Assembly: GCA_900541285.1 (NCBI GenBank)
Contig: UQJA01000023.1
Coordinates: forward strand, 1-19,317
Origin: an uncultured Collinsella sp.
GTDB lineage: Bacteria > Actinomycetota > Coriobacteriia > Coriobacteriales > Coriobacteriaceae
DNA length: 19,317 bases
Direction: 5' to 3'
This document shows positions 1 to 6,939 of this stretch, piece after piece. Positions within the stretch are counted from its first letter, which is position 1, and the number at the start of each line of letters is the position of its first letter. Position numbers and translations under genes: made by a program. A model generated the notes under the pieces. The model worked only from the letters and a program-made list of their open reading frames with translations. It did not search any database and had not been told where the DNA came from.

Positions 1-165
1 GTTTAAAACCGGGCTCGAACAAACATGCCTATTGACAATGGCTTTCTCATATTAGCGTCGACTAAACGTGCAGCGTGCGCGGGCCCTCCCGACGGGAAAC
101 GAAAAAGCCCGGTTTAAAACCGGGCTCGAACAAACACGCCTATTGACAATGGCTTTCTCATATTA
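1..165. repeat. 54-bp direct repeat, two copies (1-54 and 112-165)
   Basis: Bases 1-54 recur at 112-165 with a single difference (T at 26, C at 137), a period of 111 bp. Each copy starts inside the GTTTAAAACCGGGC half of a terminator-like palindrome and ends at CTCATATTA. The second copy's palindrome is complete (106-126). The first is cut by the window edge, so the real unit probably extends to the left. The 57 bp between the copies are unrelated. No reading frame runs through the region. The identity implies a recent duplication or a dispersed repeat family; which one cannot be told from this window. Confidence 0.85.
101..126 (-). terminator. Rho-independent terminator-like palindrome, minus strand
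   Basis: AGCCCGGTTT (106-115) and AAACCGGGCT (117-126) are perfect complements around one central base. Read on the minus strand, the stem is followed by TTTTC (105-101), giving a GC-rich stem and a short U-tract. It lies 210 bp beyond the end of the glutaredoxin gene and could be a second-line terminator for that operon. It is also part of the 54-bp direct repeat, so it may belong to a repeat element and not to the operon. Confidence 0.6.
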
Positions 166-177
166 CAGGGCCACCGT

Positions 178-229
178 GTCATCGGGGACGTTCTTTAACG
201 ACTAGTCATGTAAGAACGTCCCCGATGAC
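178..229. repeat. 18-bp perfect inverted repeat with GGGGACGTTCTT core (REP-like)
   Basis: Bases 178-195 and 212-229 are perfectly complementary over 18 bp around a 16-nt loop. The arm contains GGGGACGTTCTT. A related but imperfect hairpin with GGGGACAGTCCCTTT / AAAGGAACGTCCC lies at 10356-10405, so this looks like one member of a dispersed palindromic repeat family, resembling REP elements. Neither side has a U-tract that would make it a simple terminator. Confidence 0.65.
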
Positions 230-233
230 TACC

Positions 234-299
234 TGCAAAAAAGCTGTACGCCAGCATCCAAAGAGGTCGAAAAATGTCGACTTTGGATGCTGGTGTACA
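234..299 (-). terminator. Intrinsic terminator of the glutaredoxin operon
   Basis: Arms 245-263 and 281-299 pair over 19 bp with one G-T wobble (g250:t294). The hairpin stands 37 bp past the glutaredoxin stop codon. On the minus strand the stem is followed by GC and six T (complement of the A-run at 237-242), the classic order of stem and U-tract for termination of leftward transcription. The stem is unusually long for a terminator. Confidence 0.75.
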
Positions 300-335
300 T
301 GTTTGACCGTATGGGTTGGGGTGGTCGGTTGCGTG

Positions 336-581
336 CTAGAGCAGGTTCTCTTGCGCCCACGCGATGATGTCGCTCGATTCGTAGAGCGGCTTGCCGTCGA
401 TGAACAGGCAGGGAACCTGGCGCTTTCCGCCGACGGCGATGAGCGTCTGCTCGGCTTCGGTATCGGTCGAGATATTGCGCTCGGGAATGGTCACGCCGTT
501 ATCGGCCAAAAAGCGCTTGACCTTTATGCAATACGGGCAGCCAGTCATAACGTAGAGCGCGAGTTCATGATCAGTAGCCAT
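336..581 (-). CDS. Glutaredoxin
   Basis: This encodes a small thiol-disulfide oxidoreductase of 81 residues, the usual size of bacterial Grx1/Grx3-type glutaredoxins. It starts with a beta strand leading into the CPYC active site (Cys15, Cys18). The cis-proline segment QVPCLFIDGK and the GG-containing loop follow, then a C-terminal helix, as expected for the thioredoxin fold. Family members reduce protein disulfides or glutathione mixed disulfides in the cytosol. Actinobacteria often lack glutathione, so another low-molecular-weight thiol or direct protein reduction is possible (inference). The start at 581 is preferred over an upstream in-frame ATG at 620, because GGAG stands four bases before it and the family begins here. 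It lies 51 bp behind the XRE-TipAS regulator on the same strand and is probably co-transcribed with it. A strong terminator follows. Confidence 0.9.
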   Translation of the reverse strand: MATDHELALYVMTGCPYCIKVKRFLADNGVTIPERNISTDTEAEQTLIAVGGKRQVPCLFIDGKPLYESSDIIAWAQENLL

Positions 582-632
582 AGGTCTCCAATCGGTTGAG
601 GTTTCGATTGAAATACCCAAAGCCGCCGCGGT

Positions 633-1460
633 CTATGCGCGCGTCAACGACGACTCGATGGCCTGGACCAGAAGCGCCGTGGCTCCGGTGCCGCAGGGCT
701 TGTCGTAGTAGTCAACAAAGCGCTGATCGGCAAGATAGCCGTGCGCGAGGCCCAGGTATGCTTCGTCTTGGGGCTCGTGTCCCCAGTTAAGGGCAATCCA
801 CCGACGGTGCATTGCGACAAGTTTGCGGGCCTCGTTACTCTCTGGGTCGCCAATGCCCATGGCAATCGAAAGCTGGCCCAGAACAGCGCGTTCAAGTTCC
901 TTCATGTCGTTCCATGTCTGAGGATCCATGTCCAGTAACGTTTCGTTTGCTGCATCGATAGCCTCATCGCCATAGCGCGCCCGCGCCTCGGCGCCGTAGC
1001 GCTCCTCGTTTTCCCGCACGGTGCGCCAGCGCTCCAGTTGCGGCAGGACGGCGCCCATGAGCGAGACGGCTTCGTCGAGCGACATGCCGGTGTTTTGCGC
1101 CAGCCGCGGGGCACAATCCTCGATCATTGCCTCCATGGTGGTGTCGTAGGTGTACTTGCCGTGGTCGTAGCACCACTTGCAGTAATGATCGGTCGTGGCG
1201 CCCGTGGCGTCGGTGCCGCTGTCTTCGGGCGTGAGTATCATGCCGCAGCTCTGACAATAGCGCTCGGGCATTTCGAGCAGATGAGACAGGGGCTCGCCAG
1301 TCACGGCGGCGATGAGCTTCATCATGTCGATGCCCGGTGTGACCTCGCCACGCTCCCAACGGCTGACGGCTTGGCGTGTGACGAAGAGCTTGGCGGCGAG
1401 CTGCTCTTGGGTAAGGTGATGGGCGCGACGGATGGCAATGAGCTTTTCTGCAAAGGCCAT
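633..1460 (-). CDS. XRE-family regulator with zinc ribbon and TipAS ligand-binding domain
   Basis: This 275-residue protein has three recognisable parts. Residues 5-60 form an XRE/Cro-type helix-turn-helix (LTQEQLAAKLFVTRQAVSRW from residue 16). Residues 69-97 form a small zinc ribbon with Cys69, Cys72, Cys94 and Cys97. Residues from about 125 to 270 match the TipAS fold (motifs ARYGDEAID, HRRWIALNW, YLADQRFVDYYD). TipAS domains are best known fused to MerR-type heads, where they bind thiopeptide antibiotics; here the head is XRE-type. A transcription factor that senses a small molecule, and perhaps metal or thiol state through the cysteines, is a reasonable inference. The ligand is unknown. 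The start is supported by AGAAAGGA seven bases upstream. A promoter and a palindrome lie just upstream, and glutaredoxin follows in the same orientation. Confidence 0.85.
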   Translation of the reverse strand: MAFAEKLIAIRRAHHLTQEQLAAKLFVTRQAVSRWERGEVTPGIDMMKLIAAVTGEPLSHLLEMPERYCQSCGMILTPEDSGTDATGATTDHYCKWCYDHGKYTYDTTMEAMIEDCAPRLAQNTGMSLDEAVSLMGAVLPQLERWRTVRENEERYGAEARARYGDEAIDAANETLLDMDPQTWNDMKELERAVLGQLSIAMGIGDPESNEARKLVAMHRRWIALNWGHEPQDEAYLGLAHGYLADQRFVDYYDKPCGTGATALLVQAIESSLTRA

Positions 1461-1490
1461 AGCGGTTCCTTTCTGCTGGTTGATGGCTTA

Positions 1491-1519
1491 AGCATACGCG
1501 GCGGCAGGCACCCTTCCAA
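1491..1519 (-). promoter_or_regulatory. Promoter of the XRE-TipAS/glutaredoxin operon
   Basis: Reading leftward, TTGGAA (1519-1514) and TATGCT (1496-1491) are separated by exactly 17 bp. The -10 ends 30 bp before the ATG at 1460, leaving room for a short leader with its ribosome binding site. This is a good sigma-70-type match, judged by eye. Confidence 0.55.
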
Positions 1520-1534
1520 GCAACCGTTGGTTGC
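1520..1534. promoter_or_regulatory. Candidate operator palindrome GCAACC-GTT-GGTTGC
   Basis: A perfect 6-bp inverted repeat with a 3-bp centre directly abuts the -35 hexamer of the XRE-TipAS promoter and lies in the divergent region shared with trmO. Position and symmetry fit binding by a dimeric HTH protein, most simply the adjacent XRE regulator acting on its own promoter. This is inference; only one copy is seen. Confidence 0.4.
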
Positions 1535-1588
1535 ACGACGGGAGACCGCGGCTAAGAATTGCGCGCAACGCCCCACACCTCCATGCCG

Positions 1589-1594
1589 TACAAT
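1589..1594 (+). promoter_or_regulatory. trmO: -10 element TACAAT of trmO, implying a leaderless transcript
   Basis: TACAAT ends seven bases before the ATG at 1602, the spacing at which transcription would begin on or next to the start codon. No Shine-Dalgarno sequence precedes that ATG. Leaderless mRNAs are common in Actinobacteria. No convincing -35 was found. Confidence 0.5.
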
Positions 1595-1601
1595 GACCGG
1601 C

Positions 1602-2339
1602 ATGGAACCTATTGCACACATACATACCGACCTGCCGCAGAAGTTCGGCATTCCGCGCAACAGCTTTTTGGCGCCCCATCTGCAGGGACGCATCGTCTTT
1701 GAGCCGGAATTTGCCTCCAATGCAGCGGTTGAGGGTCTGGACTCCTTCTCTCACCTATGGCTGTTGTGGCGCTTCGAAAACGGCACGCCCGGCGGCACGG
1801 CTAAGGACATAGCTACCGATGCCAAGACGCAGGACAGGTCCGGCACCAATGCCAAGTGGTCGAAAACCGTGCGCCCGCCGCGTCTGGGCGGAGCCGAGCG
1901 CGTGGGCGTGTTTGCCACGCGCAGTCCGTTTCGCCCTAATCCCATTGGGCTTACCTGCGTTAAGCTCGACCGCGTGGAGCTTACCGACGACGGTCCCATC
2001 ATCCATGTGCTGGGGGCCGACCTGCGTGACGGCACGCCCATCTACGATATCAAGCCCTACATTCCGTTTGCGGACTGTCACCCGGATGCGACGGACGGCT
2101 GGATTGAAGACGCGCCGTGGCAAGAGCTCGACGTCGAGTTCCCGCAGGCGCTGCAGGATATGGTCCCGCCTGCAAAGCTCCCCGGCTTGGTCGAGGTTCT
2201 TCGCCAAGATCCGCGCCGCGCGGGCAGCAAGCACGAGCCAAACCGCGTCTATCATCTGGCTTTCGCCGGGCTCGACATATCGTTTACGGTCGATGAAACC
2301 CAGCTAACCGTAGTCGCCGTCAACGACGCGCAAGACTAA
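1602..2339 (+). CDS. trmO: tRNA (t6A37) methyltransferase TrmO (TsaA/YaeB family)
   Basis: The 245-residue product carries the TrmO signature: PRLGGAERVGVFATRSPF around residues 93-110, then RPNPIGLTCVKLDRVE and the later GTPIYDIKPYIPFAD. TrmO uses S-adenosylmethionine to methylate N6-threonylcarbamoyladenosine at position 37 of ANN-decoding tRNAs, mainly tRNA-Thr, in the cytosol. The C-terminal part (from about residue 185) fits the short family C-terminal domain. Residues 60-90 form an insertion rich in T, K, D and G ahead of the RPPRLGG motif; E. coli TrmO, as I recall it, has a much shorter segment there. The ATG at 1602 is chosen because it matches the family N-terminus; an in-frame ATG at 1593 lies inside the -10 element. 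Divergent from the XRE-TipAS operon. Confidence 0.9.
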   Translation: MEPIAHIHTDLPQKFGIPRNSFLAPHLQGRIVFEPEFASNAAVEGLDSFSHLWLLWRFENGTPGGTAKDIATDAKTQDRSGTNAKWSKTVRPPRLGGAERVGVFATRSPFRPNPIGLTCVKLDRVELTDDGPIIHVLGADLRDGTPIYDIKPYIPFADCHPDATDGWIEDAPWQELDVEFPQALQDMVPPAKLPGLVEVLRQDPRRAGSKHEPNRVYHLAFAGLDISFTVDETQLTVVAVNDAQD

Positions 2340-2405
2340 CCAGCCGTCCGTCCGCACCCGTCAAATTAAGCGCCAAACCCCGTGCCAAAACCGCCCACGC
2401 TGGTG

Positions 2406-2411
2406 GACAAT
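2406..2411 (+). promoter_or_regulatory. Possible -10 (GACAAT) for the C-S lyase gene
   Basis: GACAATAAC in the 112-bp gap before the lyase resembles the TACAAT elements before trmO, the ClC gene and prfC, and the GACAAT before the potassium channel gene. GTGCCA lies 18 bp upstream as a weak -35. Weak evidence, included because of the recurrence. Confidence 0.25.
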
Positions 2412-2451
2412 AACGCCTATCGAAACAGTCCACTTTGCACGGGAGCTCAGC

Positions 2452-3666
2452 ATGAAATACGACTTTAGCTCGCTTATCGACCGCCACGGCATGGACTCCA
2501 TCGCCGTTGACTCTTGGGGTGAAATCCCCGGTATGGCTCCGAACGCGCCCGACGAGGGCTTCGACCGCATTCCCATGTGGGTGGCCGATATGAACTTCGC
2601 CACGGTGCCCACGGTCCAGGAGCACATCATTCAGCGCGCCCAGCACCCCATGTTTGGCTACTTTAACCCGCGTCCCGAGTACTTCGACCGCATCATCGAA
2701 TGGCAGAGTCGCCGCAATGGCGTCGAGGGCCTGCACCCTAAACATATCGGCTACGAAAACGGCGTGCTGGGCGGTGTCGTGTCGACGTTGCGCGCGTATG
2801 TCCAGCCAGGCGATGCGGTGCTGGTCCATAGCCCCACCTACATCGGTTTTACCAAGTCCATCGAAGCCGCGGGCTATCGCATTGTCCACAGCCCGCTTAA
2901 GCTCGACGACCAGGGCGTGTGGCGCATGGACTGTGAGGACATGGAGTGCAAGCTCGCCGAAAACCACATTCATGCCGCGGTGTTCTGCTCGCCGCACAAT
3001 CCCTGCGGCCGCGTATGGGGACGCGACGAGATCGAGCGCGCCATGGACATCTATCGCCAGCACGATTGCGTGGTGATCTCGGACGAGATTTGGTCCGATA
3101 TCATTCTGCCGGGTCACAAGCATATCCCGACGCAGTCGGTGAGCGAGGATGCCCGCATGCGCACGGTTGCTCTCTACGCACCGAGCAAGACGTTCAACCT
3201 GGCGGGCCTGGTCGGCAGCTACCACATCATCTACAACGAGATGCTGCGAGACCGCGTGTGCGCTGTGTCTAACAAGACTCACTACAACGAGATGAACGTC
3301 CTCTCCATGCATGCGCTTATCGGTGCCTACCAGCCGCAAGGCTACGAGTGGGTGGACGAGCTCAACCAGGTGCTTGCCGGTAATATCGAGTACTTCTGCA
3401 CGTATGCAGAAAAACACTGGAAGGGCGTCGCGTTTTCGCGTCCGCAGGGCACGTACATGGTGTTTCTGGACTGCACCGAGTGGTGCCGCGAGCATGGCCG
3501 CGATATTCAGTGGCTGCTCGACGAGGGAGCGCGCGTGGGCGTGGGGTATCAGGACGGCCGCCCGTTCCACGGGCCCTGCCACATTCGCGTGAATCTGGCG
3601 CTGCCGCTTTCGCGCGTGAGGGAAGCGTGCGACCGCCTGGACCGCTACGTTTTTAATGCACGGTAA
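2452..3666 (+). CDS. MalY/PatB-family PLP-dependent C-S lyase (cystathionine beta-lyase type)
   Basis: This 404-residue fold-type I PLP enzyme has the MalY/PatB layout: an N-terminal WVADMNFATVP segment (about residues 43-53), the GVLGGVV phosphate-binding stretch, FCSPHNPCGRVW, the SDEIWSDI strand with its PLP-contacting Asp, and APSKTFNLAGL with the Schiff-base Lys246. The C-terminal HIRVNLALP carries the arginine that binds the substrate carboxylate. Family members cleave cystathionine or cysteine and its S-conjugates to pyruvate, ammonia and a thiol. In gut bacteria this serves methionine synthesis, H2S production or cleavage of S-conjugates; the exact substrate cannot be read from sequence. 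The ATG at 2452 follows GGGAG by seven bases. It is a monocistronic-looking gene 112 bp after trmO. A 13-bp hairpin lies just downstream (3679-3716). Confidence 0.9.
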   Translation: MKYDFSSLIDRHGMDSIAVDSWGEIPGMAPNAPDEGFDRIPMWVADMNFATVPTVQEHIIQRAQHPMFGYFNPRPEYFDRIIEWQSRRNGVEGLHPKHIGYENGVLGGVVSTLRAYVQPGDAVLVHSPTYIGFTKSIEAAGYRIVHSPLKLDDQGVWRMDCEDMECKLAENHIHAAVFCSPHNPCGRVWGRDEIERAMDIYRQHDCVVISDEIWSDIILPGHKHIPTQSVSEDARMRTVALYAPSKTFNLAGLVGSYHIIYNEMLRDRVCAVSNKTHYNEMNVLSMHALIGAYQPQGYEWVDELNQVLAGNIEYFCTYAEKHWKGVAFSRPQGTYMVFLDCTEWCREHGRDIQWLLDEGARVGVGYQDGRPFHGPCHIRVNLALPLSRVREACDRLDRYVFNAR

Positions 3667-3678
3667 GCGTGCGCTGCG

Positions 3679-3716
3679 TGTGGGGCCTTCTGCCAAGTCG
3701 GCTAGAAGGTCCCACA
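3679..3716 (+). terminator. Hairpin after the C-S lyase gene, possible terminator
   Basis: TGTGGGGCCTTCT (3679-3691) pairs with AGAAGGTCCCACA (3704-3716) with one G-T wobble and a 12-nt loop, 12 bp past the stop codon. There is no U-tract after it, so it may be a weak terminator or an mRNA 3'-end stabiliser. Confidence 0.45.
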
Positions 3717-3760
3717 TGGTAAAGCGTCTGTAACAATTGGGCACTCGTGTGGTTTTGTTT

Positions 3761-3768
3761 GCTATTAT
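3761..3768 (+). promoter_or_regulatory. Extended -10 (TGCTATTAT) for the SBP/kinase operon
   Basis: TGC directly precedes TATTAT (3763-3768), an extended -10 form. TTGGGC at 3737-3742 is a poor -35 with a 20-bp spacer. The start codon of the SBP gene is 43 bp downstream, with GGAG at 3803-3806. Confidence 0.35.
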
Positions 3769-3810
3769 CTTTAACCATTTCAGTCTGTAAACAGGATCGT
3801 CTGGAGTTCG

Positions 3811-4680
3811 ATGAAAAGACCCCGTCGCTCGGTCGCCATTTCGTTGTTTGTTGCGCTTGCAGTGGCGAGCGCCTTTGTCATAGCGATAGCCGGCTGCTCT
3901 GGGTCGAATGACGAAGCCTCGACGTCTGCATCAAAAGGTCTGGAAGCCTCGCAGGTCAAGGACGACAATCTTAAGACGCTCAACGTCGGCAGCGACCTCT
4001 ATCCACCGTTTGTGTATGCCGACGAGTACGGCGATATCGTTGGCCTGGACGTCGAGATATTAACCGAGGCTTTGGCCCGCATTGGTTACAAGCCAAAATA
4101 CCAGCTGATCGATTGGGAAAAGAAGAAAGAGCTGCTGGCGAACGGCGAGCTCGATTGCGTCATGGGCAGCTTTAGCATGACGGGTCGCGAAAACGAGTAT
4201 CGTTGGGCTGGCCCGTACCTTGCGAGTCGCCAGGTGGTCGCGGTCGATCCCCAGAGCGATATCTACACGCTTGCCGATCTTGAGGATAAGATCGTGGCGG
4301 TTCAGTCCACCACCAAGCCCGAGGGCATTTTGCTCAATCGCACAAATGAAAACGTTCCGCAGATCAAGGAACTCTACTGCTTTTCGGACCGTTCGTGCCT
4401 GAACCCGGCGCTCGTCGAGGGCCTGGTCGACGCCATCGCCGCGCATGAGTCCTTGCTGCTCACCTACGAAAAAGACTATGGCGTAACGTATCGCATTTTG
4501 GATGAGCCGTTGCTAGAGGTCGGTTTGGGCACCGCTTTCGATATCAACGATACGCGCGGCATCGACGTTAAGCTCACTCATGCCTACCAAGAAATGCTTG
4601 CCGATGGCACCATGGAACGCCTGGTGTCAAAGTACTTCGATGACCCTTCGCCATTTTTGAATGTGGAGGGCCTGTCATGA
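3811..4680 (+). CDS. SBP family 3 lipoprotein, probable sensor partner of the adjacent kinase
   Basis: A basic N-terminus (MKRPRR) and hydrophobic core lead to the lipobox IAGC with Cys29, so this is a membrane-anchored lipoprotein. After a Ser/Ala/Asp-rich linker, residues from about 55 form a family 3 periplasmic-type ligand-binding fold (LNVGSDLYPPFVYADEYGDIVGLDVEI; later GELDCVMGSFSMTGRE and VEGLVDAIAAHE). Members bind amino acids or similar small polar molecules, usually for ABC importers. Here no permease or transport ATPase is near. Instead the TGA overlaps the ATG of a hybrid histidine kinase by four bases (ATGA), so the two are translationally coupled. I infer that it presents its ligand to the kinase ectodomain; the ligand is unknown. 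The length of 289 residues is normal for the family. Confidence 0.85.
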   Translation: MKRPRRSVAISLFVALAVASAFVIAIAGCSGSNDEASTSASKGLEASQVKDDNLKTLNVGSDLYPPFVYADEYGDIVGLDVEILTEALARIGYKPKYQLIDWEKKKELLANGELDCVMGSFSMTGRENEYRWAGPYLASRQVVAVDPQSDIYTLADLEDKIVAVQSTTKPEGILLNRTNENVPQIKELYCFSDRSCLNPALVEGLVDAIAAHESLLLTYEKDYGVTYRILDEPLLEVGLGTAFDINDTRGIDVKLTHAYQEMLADGTMERLVSKYFDDPSPFLNVEGLS

Positions 4681-6869
4681 TCGATGCGCTCGACCACGCC
4701 GCTCAGGAGCGGGGCAATCGTTCGGCAGGGGCATGGCTCCTTGTCGCTCTGCTGGGGATAGCGCTCTCGGTTGCTGCCGGCATGATGAGCTACGGTTACA
4801 TGACGGCCCAAGCCGAGCAGCGCTTTGCCGACGTTGTCGATTACGTGGCGACGCAGAGCCTTTCCTACGATGCATTCAACAGCGCCTATACGACCAAAAA
4901 CCTGATTCGCGTTATGGAGATCGCCGGAGAGGCTGCCCGCGATATGGAGCGCGACGGTTCGGTGGATAACGCCACGCTGGAGCAATATGCCGACCAGTTC
5001 AACGTGAGCGCACTGATCGTGACGGACGCATCGGGCAATTTGGTGTCCGAGTCCTCGACCGATGACGTGGGCTACGAGTCGCTCGCTACGTATCTCAAAG
5101 GATCACCCGTGCTGGAGGTGGCAGCTCATCCGCTTAAGTCCTATACCGCCCGCATCACGCTTGCGGATGATTCGGTCGCAGACATTGGCTGCGTGACTCG
5201 GCAGGATGGCGAGGGCATCGTTATCGCGGTAAGGCATCAGAGCGCGAAGGCGGTTGCAAGCAATACACTCAAACTGCAGAGCTTGCTTGATGGCTATGAA
5301 ACCATCGATAGCGGCAATATCGTGATCGAAAGCGACGGCAAGGTCGTTGCGACCAATGCCGTTGAACCCACCGTATTGGGCGTATTCGATCTGCCTGCGA
5401 CGGACGTCTTCATTGTCGACGGTATTAAGGATCGATGCCTGGCTGGTAAGGTCAGATTGGTTAACGCCGACGGCGAGTGGTATTTGGGCACATTTGGAAA
5501 AGCGCACAAATTCTATGTGTACACCTATGCCTCGGCGCGGCGTTACTTTGAGGTTGTCGCGGCTGTTGCTGCCGGCGTGCTGGCGCTCTACAGCGGTGTT
5601 ATAGCCGTTGTTGTGACGGTGCGTCGCCGCGCTGATCGTCGACGTTTGACGGACTTGCTGCAGCAGGAGCGCGACTATGGCGACAAGCTGGCAAAGGCGG
5701 CGCGTGAGGCCTCGTCTGCCAACTCGGCAAAGACAGAGTTTCTGCGTCGCATGAGCCACGATCTGCGCACGCCCATCAACGGCATTCGCGGCATGGTCGA
5801 GGTTGGCGACGCCAATGCGGACGATCTGCAAAAGCAGACTGAGTGCCGCTCGAAAATCTGGACGGCATCGGGACTGCTGCTCGACCTTGCCAACGAGGCA
5901 CTCGATATGAGTCGCCTGGAGAGCGGACAGGTCGACCTGAACCTCGTGCCCATAAATTTGGTGGCCCTCAACTGTGAAGTGCGCGATATTCTGGAGCGCC
6001 AGGCCGAGGAGCGTCTGGTGACAATTATCTGCGACCAGCAGACGCTTAATCATCCCTATGCGCGGGTGAGCGTGACGCACCTCAAGCGCTTGTTGCTCAA
6101 TATTGCCGGCAATGCCGTCAAGTACAACCGCCAGGGCGGCTATGTCCGCCTGGTGTGCCGCGAGGTGGAGCCAGCGGATGGCGTCCCTGTCTATGAATAC
6201 ACGATCGCCGATAACGGTATTGGCATGAGCGAGGAGTTCCAACAGCACCTCTACGAGCCGTTTTGCCGCGAGGAGCAACAGGTGGAAGGCGCTTCATCGG
6301 GAACTGGCCTGGGCGCGCCTATCGCAAAACAGTTGGTCGAGCTTATGGGCGGAACCATGAGCTTTACGAGCGTCTTGGGGCAGGGGACGACGTTTACCAT
6401 CCGTCTGCCGTTCGAGAAATGCAAACGCTCCGAGATTCCTCAGGCAGTTCGCGCGGATGCGGGCGATGGCGATGCGCTCCAGGGCTTGCGCGTTTTGCTC
6501 GTAGAGGATAACGATCTGAATGCCGAGATCGCGCAGTTTACACTCAGCCGTGCCGGTGCCGTTGTGACGCATGCTAAGGATGGCGAGTCTGCCGTTGAGG
6601 CGTTTGCCGCGAGCGCACCGCACGAGTACGACGTGGTGTTGATGGACATCATGATGCCGGGCATCGATGGCCTTGAGGCCACGCGTCAGATTCGAGCGCT
6701 CGATCGCGAGGATGCCGCGACCACGCCGATTATCGCCGTGAGCGCCAACGCCTTTGCCGACGACCGCAGGCTTTCGCGTGAGGCGGGCATGGATGCGCAC
6801 CTGAGTAAACCCGTGAGCTCGCAGGAGCTCGTCGAGGCGCTAGCGCACATTGCCGCCGACGCTTCATAA
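4677..6869 (+). CDS. Hybrid sensor histidine kinase / response regulator
   Basis: This 730-residue membrane kinase has TM1 at about residues 19-41, an extracytoplasmic sensor region of some 245 residues (probably Cache-like: SALIVTDASGNLVSES) and TM2 at about 292-314. A short coiled linker is followed by the HisKA domain with phospho-acceptor His361 (MSHDLRTPINGI). The ATPase domain has Asn479 of the N-box, ADNGIGM, the F-box YEPF and GTGLG (from Gly542). The C-terminal receiver (about 604-722) has acidic Glu610/Asp611, phospho-acceptor Asp657 and Lys711. All catalytic residues are present. There is no Hpt or DNA-binding domain, so a separate Hpt protein and output regulator must exist elsewhere if it signals forward. 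It is coupled to the upstream SBP lipoprotein through an ATGA overlap. Its catalytic core closely resembles that of the kinase at 7460-10264. Confidence 0.92.
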   Translation: MIDALDHAAQERGNRSAGAWLLVALLGIALSVAAGMMSYGYMTAQAEQRFADVVDYVATQSLSYDAFNSAYTTKNLIRVMEIAGEAARDMERDGSVDNATLEQYADQFNVSALIVTDASGNLVSESSTDDVGYESLATYLKGSPVLEVAAHPLKSYTARITLADDSVADIGCVTRQDGEGIVIAVRHQSAKAVASNTLKLQSLLDGYETIDSGNIVIESDGKVVATNAVEPTVLGVFDLPATDVFIVDGIKDRCLAGKVRLVNADGEWYLGTFGKAHKFYVYTYASARRYFEVVAAVAAGVLALYSGVIAVVVTVRRRADRRRLTDLLQQERDYGDKLAKAAREASSANSAKTEFLRRMSHDLRTPINGIRGMVEVGDANADDLQKQTECRSKIWTASGLLLDLANEALDMSRLESGQVDLNLVPINLVALNCEVRDILERQAEERLVTIICDQQTLNHPYARVSVTHLKRLLLNIAGNAVKYNRQGGYVRLVCREVEPADGVPVYEYTIADNGIGMSEEFQQHLYEPFCREEQQVEGASSGTGLGAPIAKQLVELMGGTMSFTSVLGQGTTFTIRLPFEKCKRSEIPQAVRADAGDGDALQGLRVLLVEDNDLNAEIAQFTLSRAGAVVTHAKDGESAVEAFAASAPHEYDVVLMDIMMPGIDGLEATRQIRALDREDAATTPIIAVSANAFADDRRLSREAGMDAHLSKPVSSQELVEALAHIAADAS

Positions 6870-6871
6870 GC

Positions 6872-6911
6872 ATATGGCCCGGTTCCAAGGTGGGTTGGAA
6901 CCGGGCCATAT
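6872..6911. terminator. 17-bp perfect hairpin between convergent genes, probable bidirectional terminator
   Basis: ATATGGCCCGGTTCCAA (6872-6888) and TTGGAACCGGGCCATAT (6895-6911) are perfectly complementary with a 6-nt loop. It sits three bases after the kinase stop codon and 28 bases after the end of the convergent PNPOx gene. The symmetric stem could terminate from both sides, although the flanking U-tracts are poor (TTGCTATT on the plus side). Confidence 0.6.
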
Positions 6912-6939
6912 TGCTATTGATGAGACCTGCTTTTGGAGC

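Noticed and set aside
32..60. Promoter from TTGACA in the 54-bp repeat
   Set aside because: No -10 hexamer lies at 16-19 bp; TATTA follows after only about 12 bp, and the second copy is likewise poor.
225..599. Plus-strand reading frame over the glutaredoxin gene
   Set aside because: Antisense to a well-supported glutaredoxin and begins inside hairpin sequence; no family resemblance.
2320..3744. Long minus-strand reading frame over the C-S lyase gene
   Set aside because: A complementary-frame shadow common in GC-rich genes; the plus strand has full MalY/PatB motifs.
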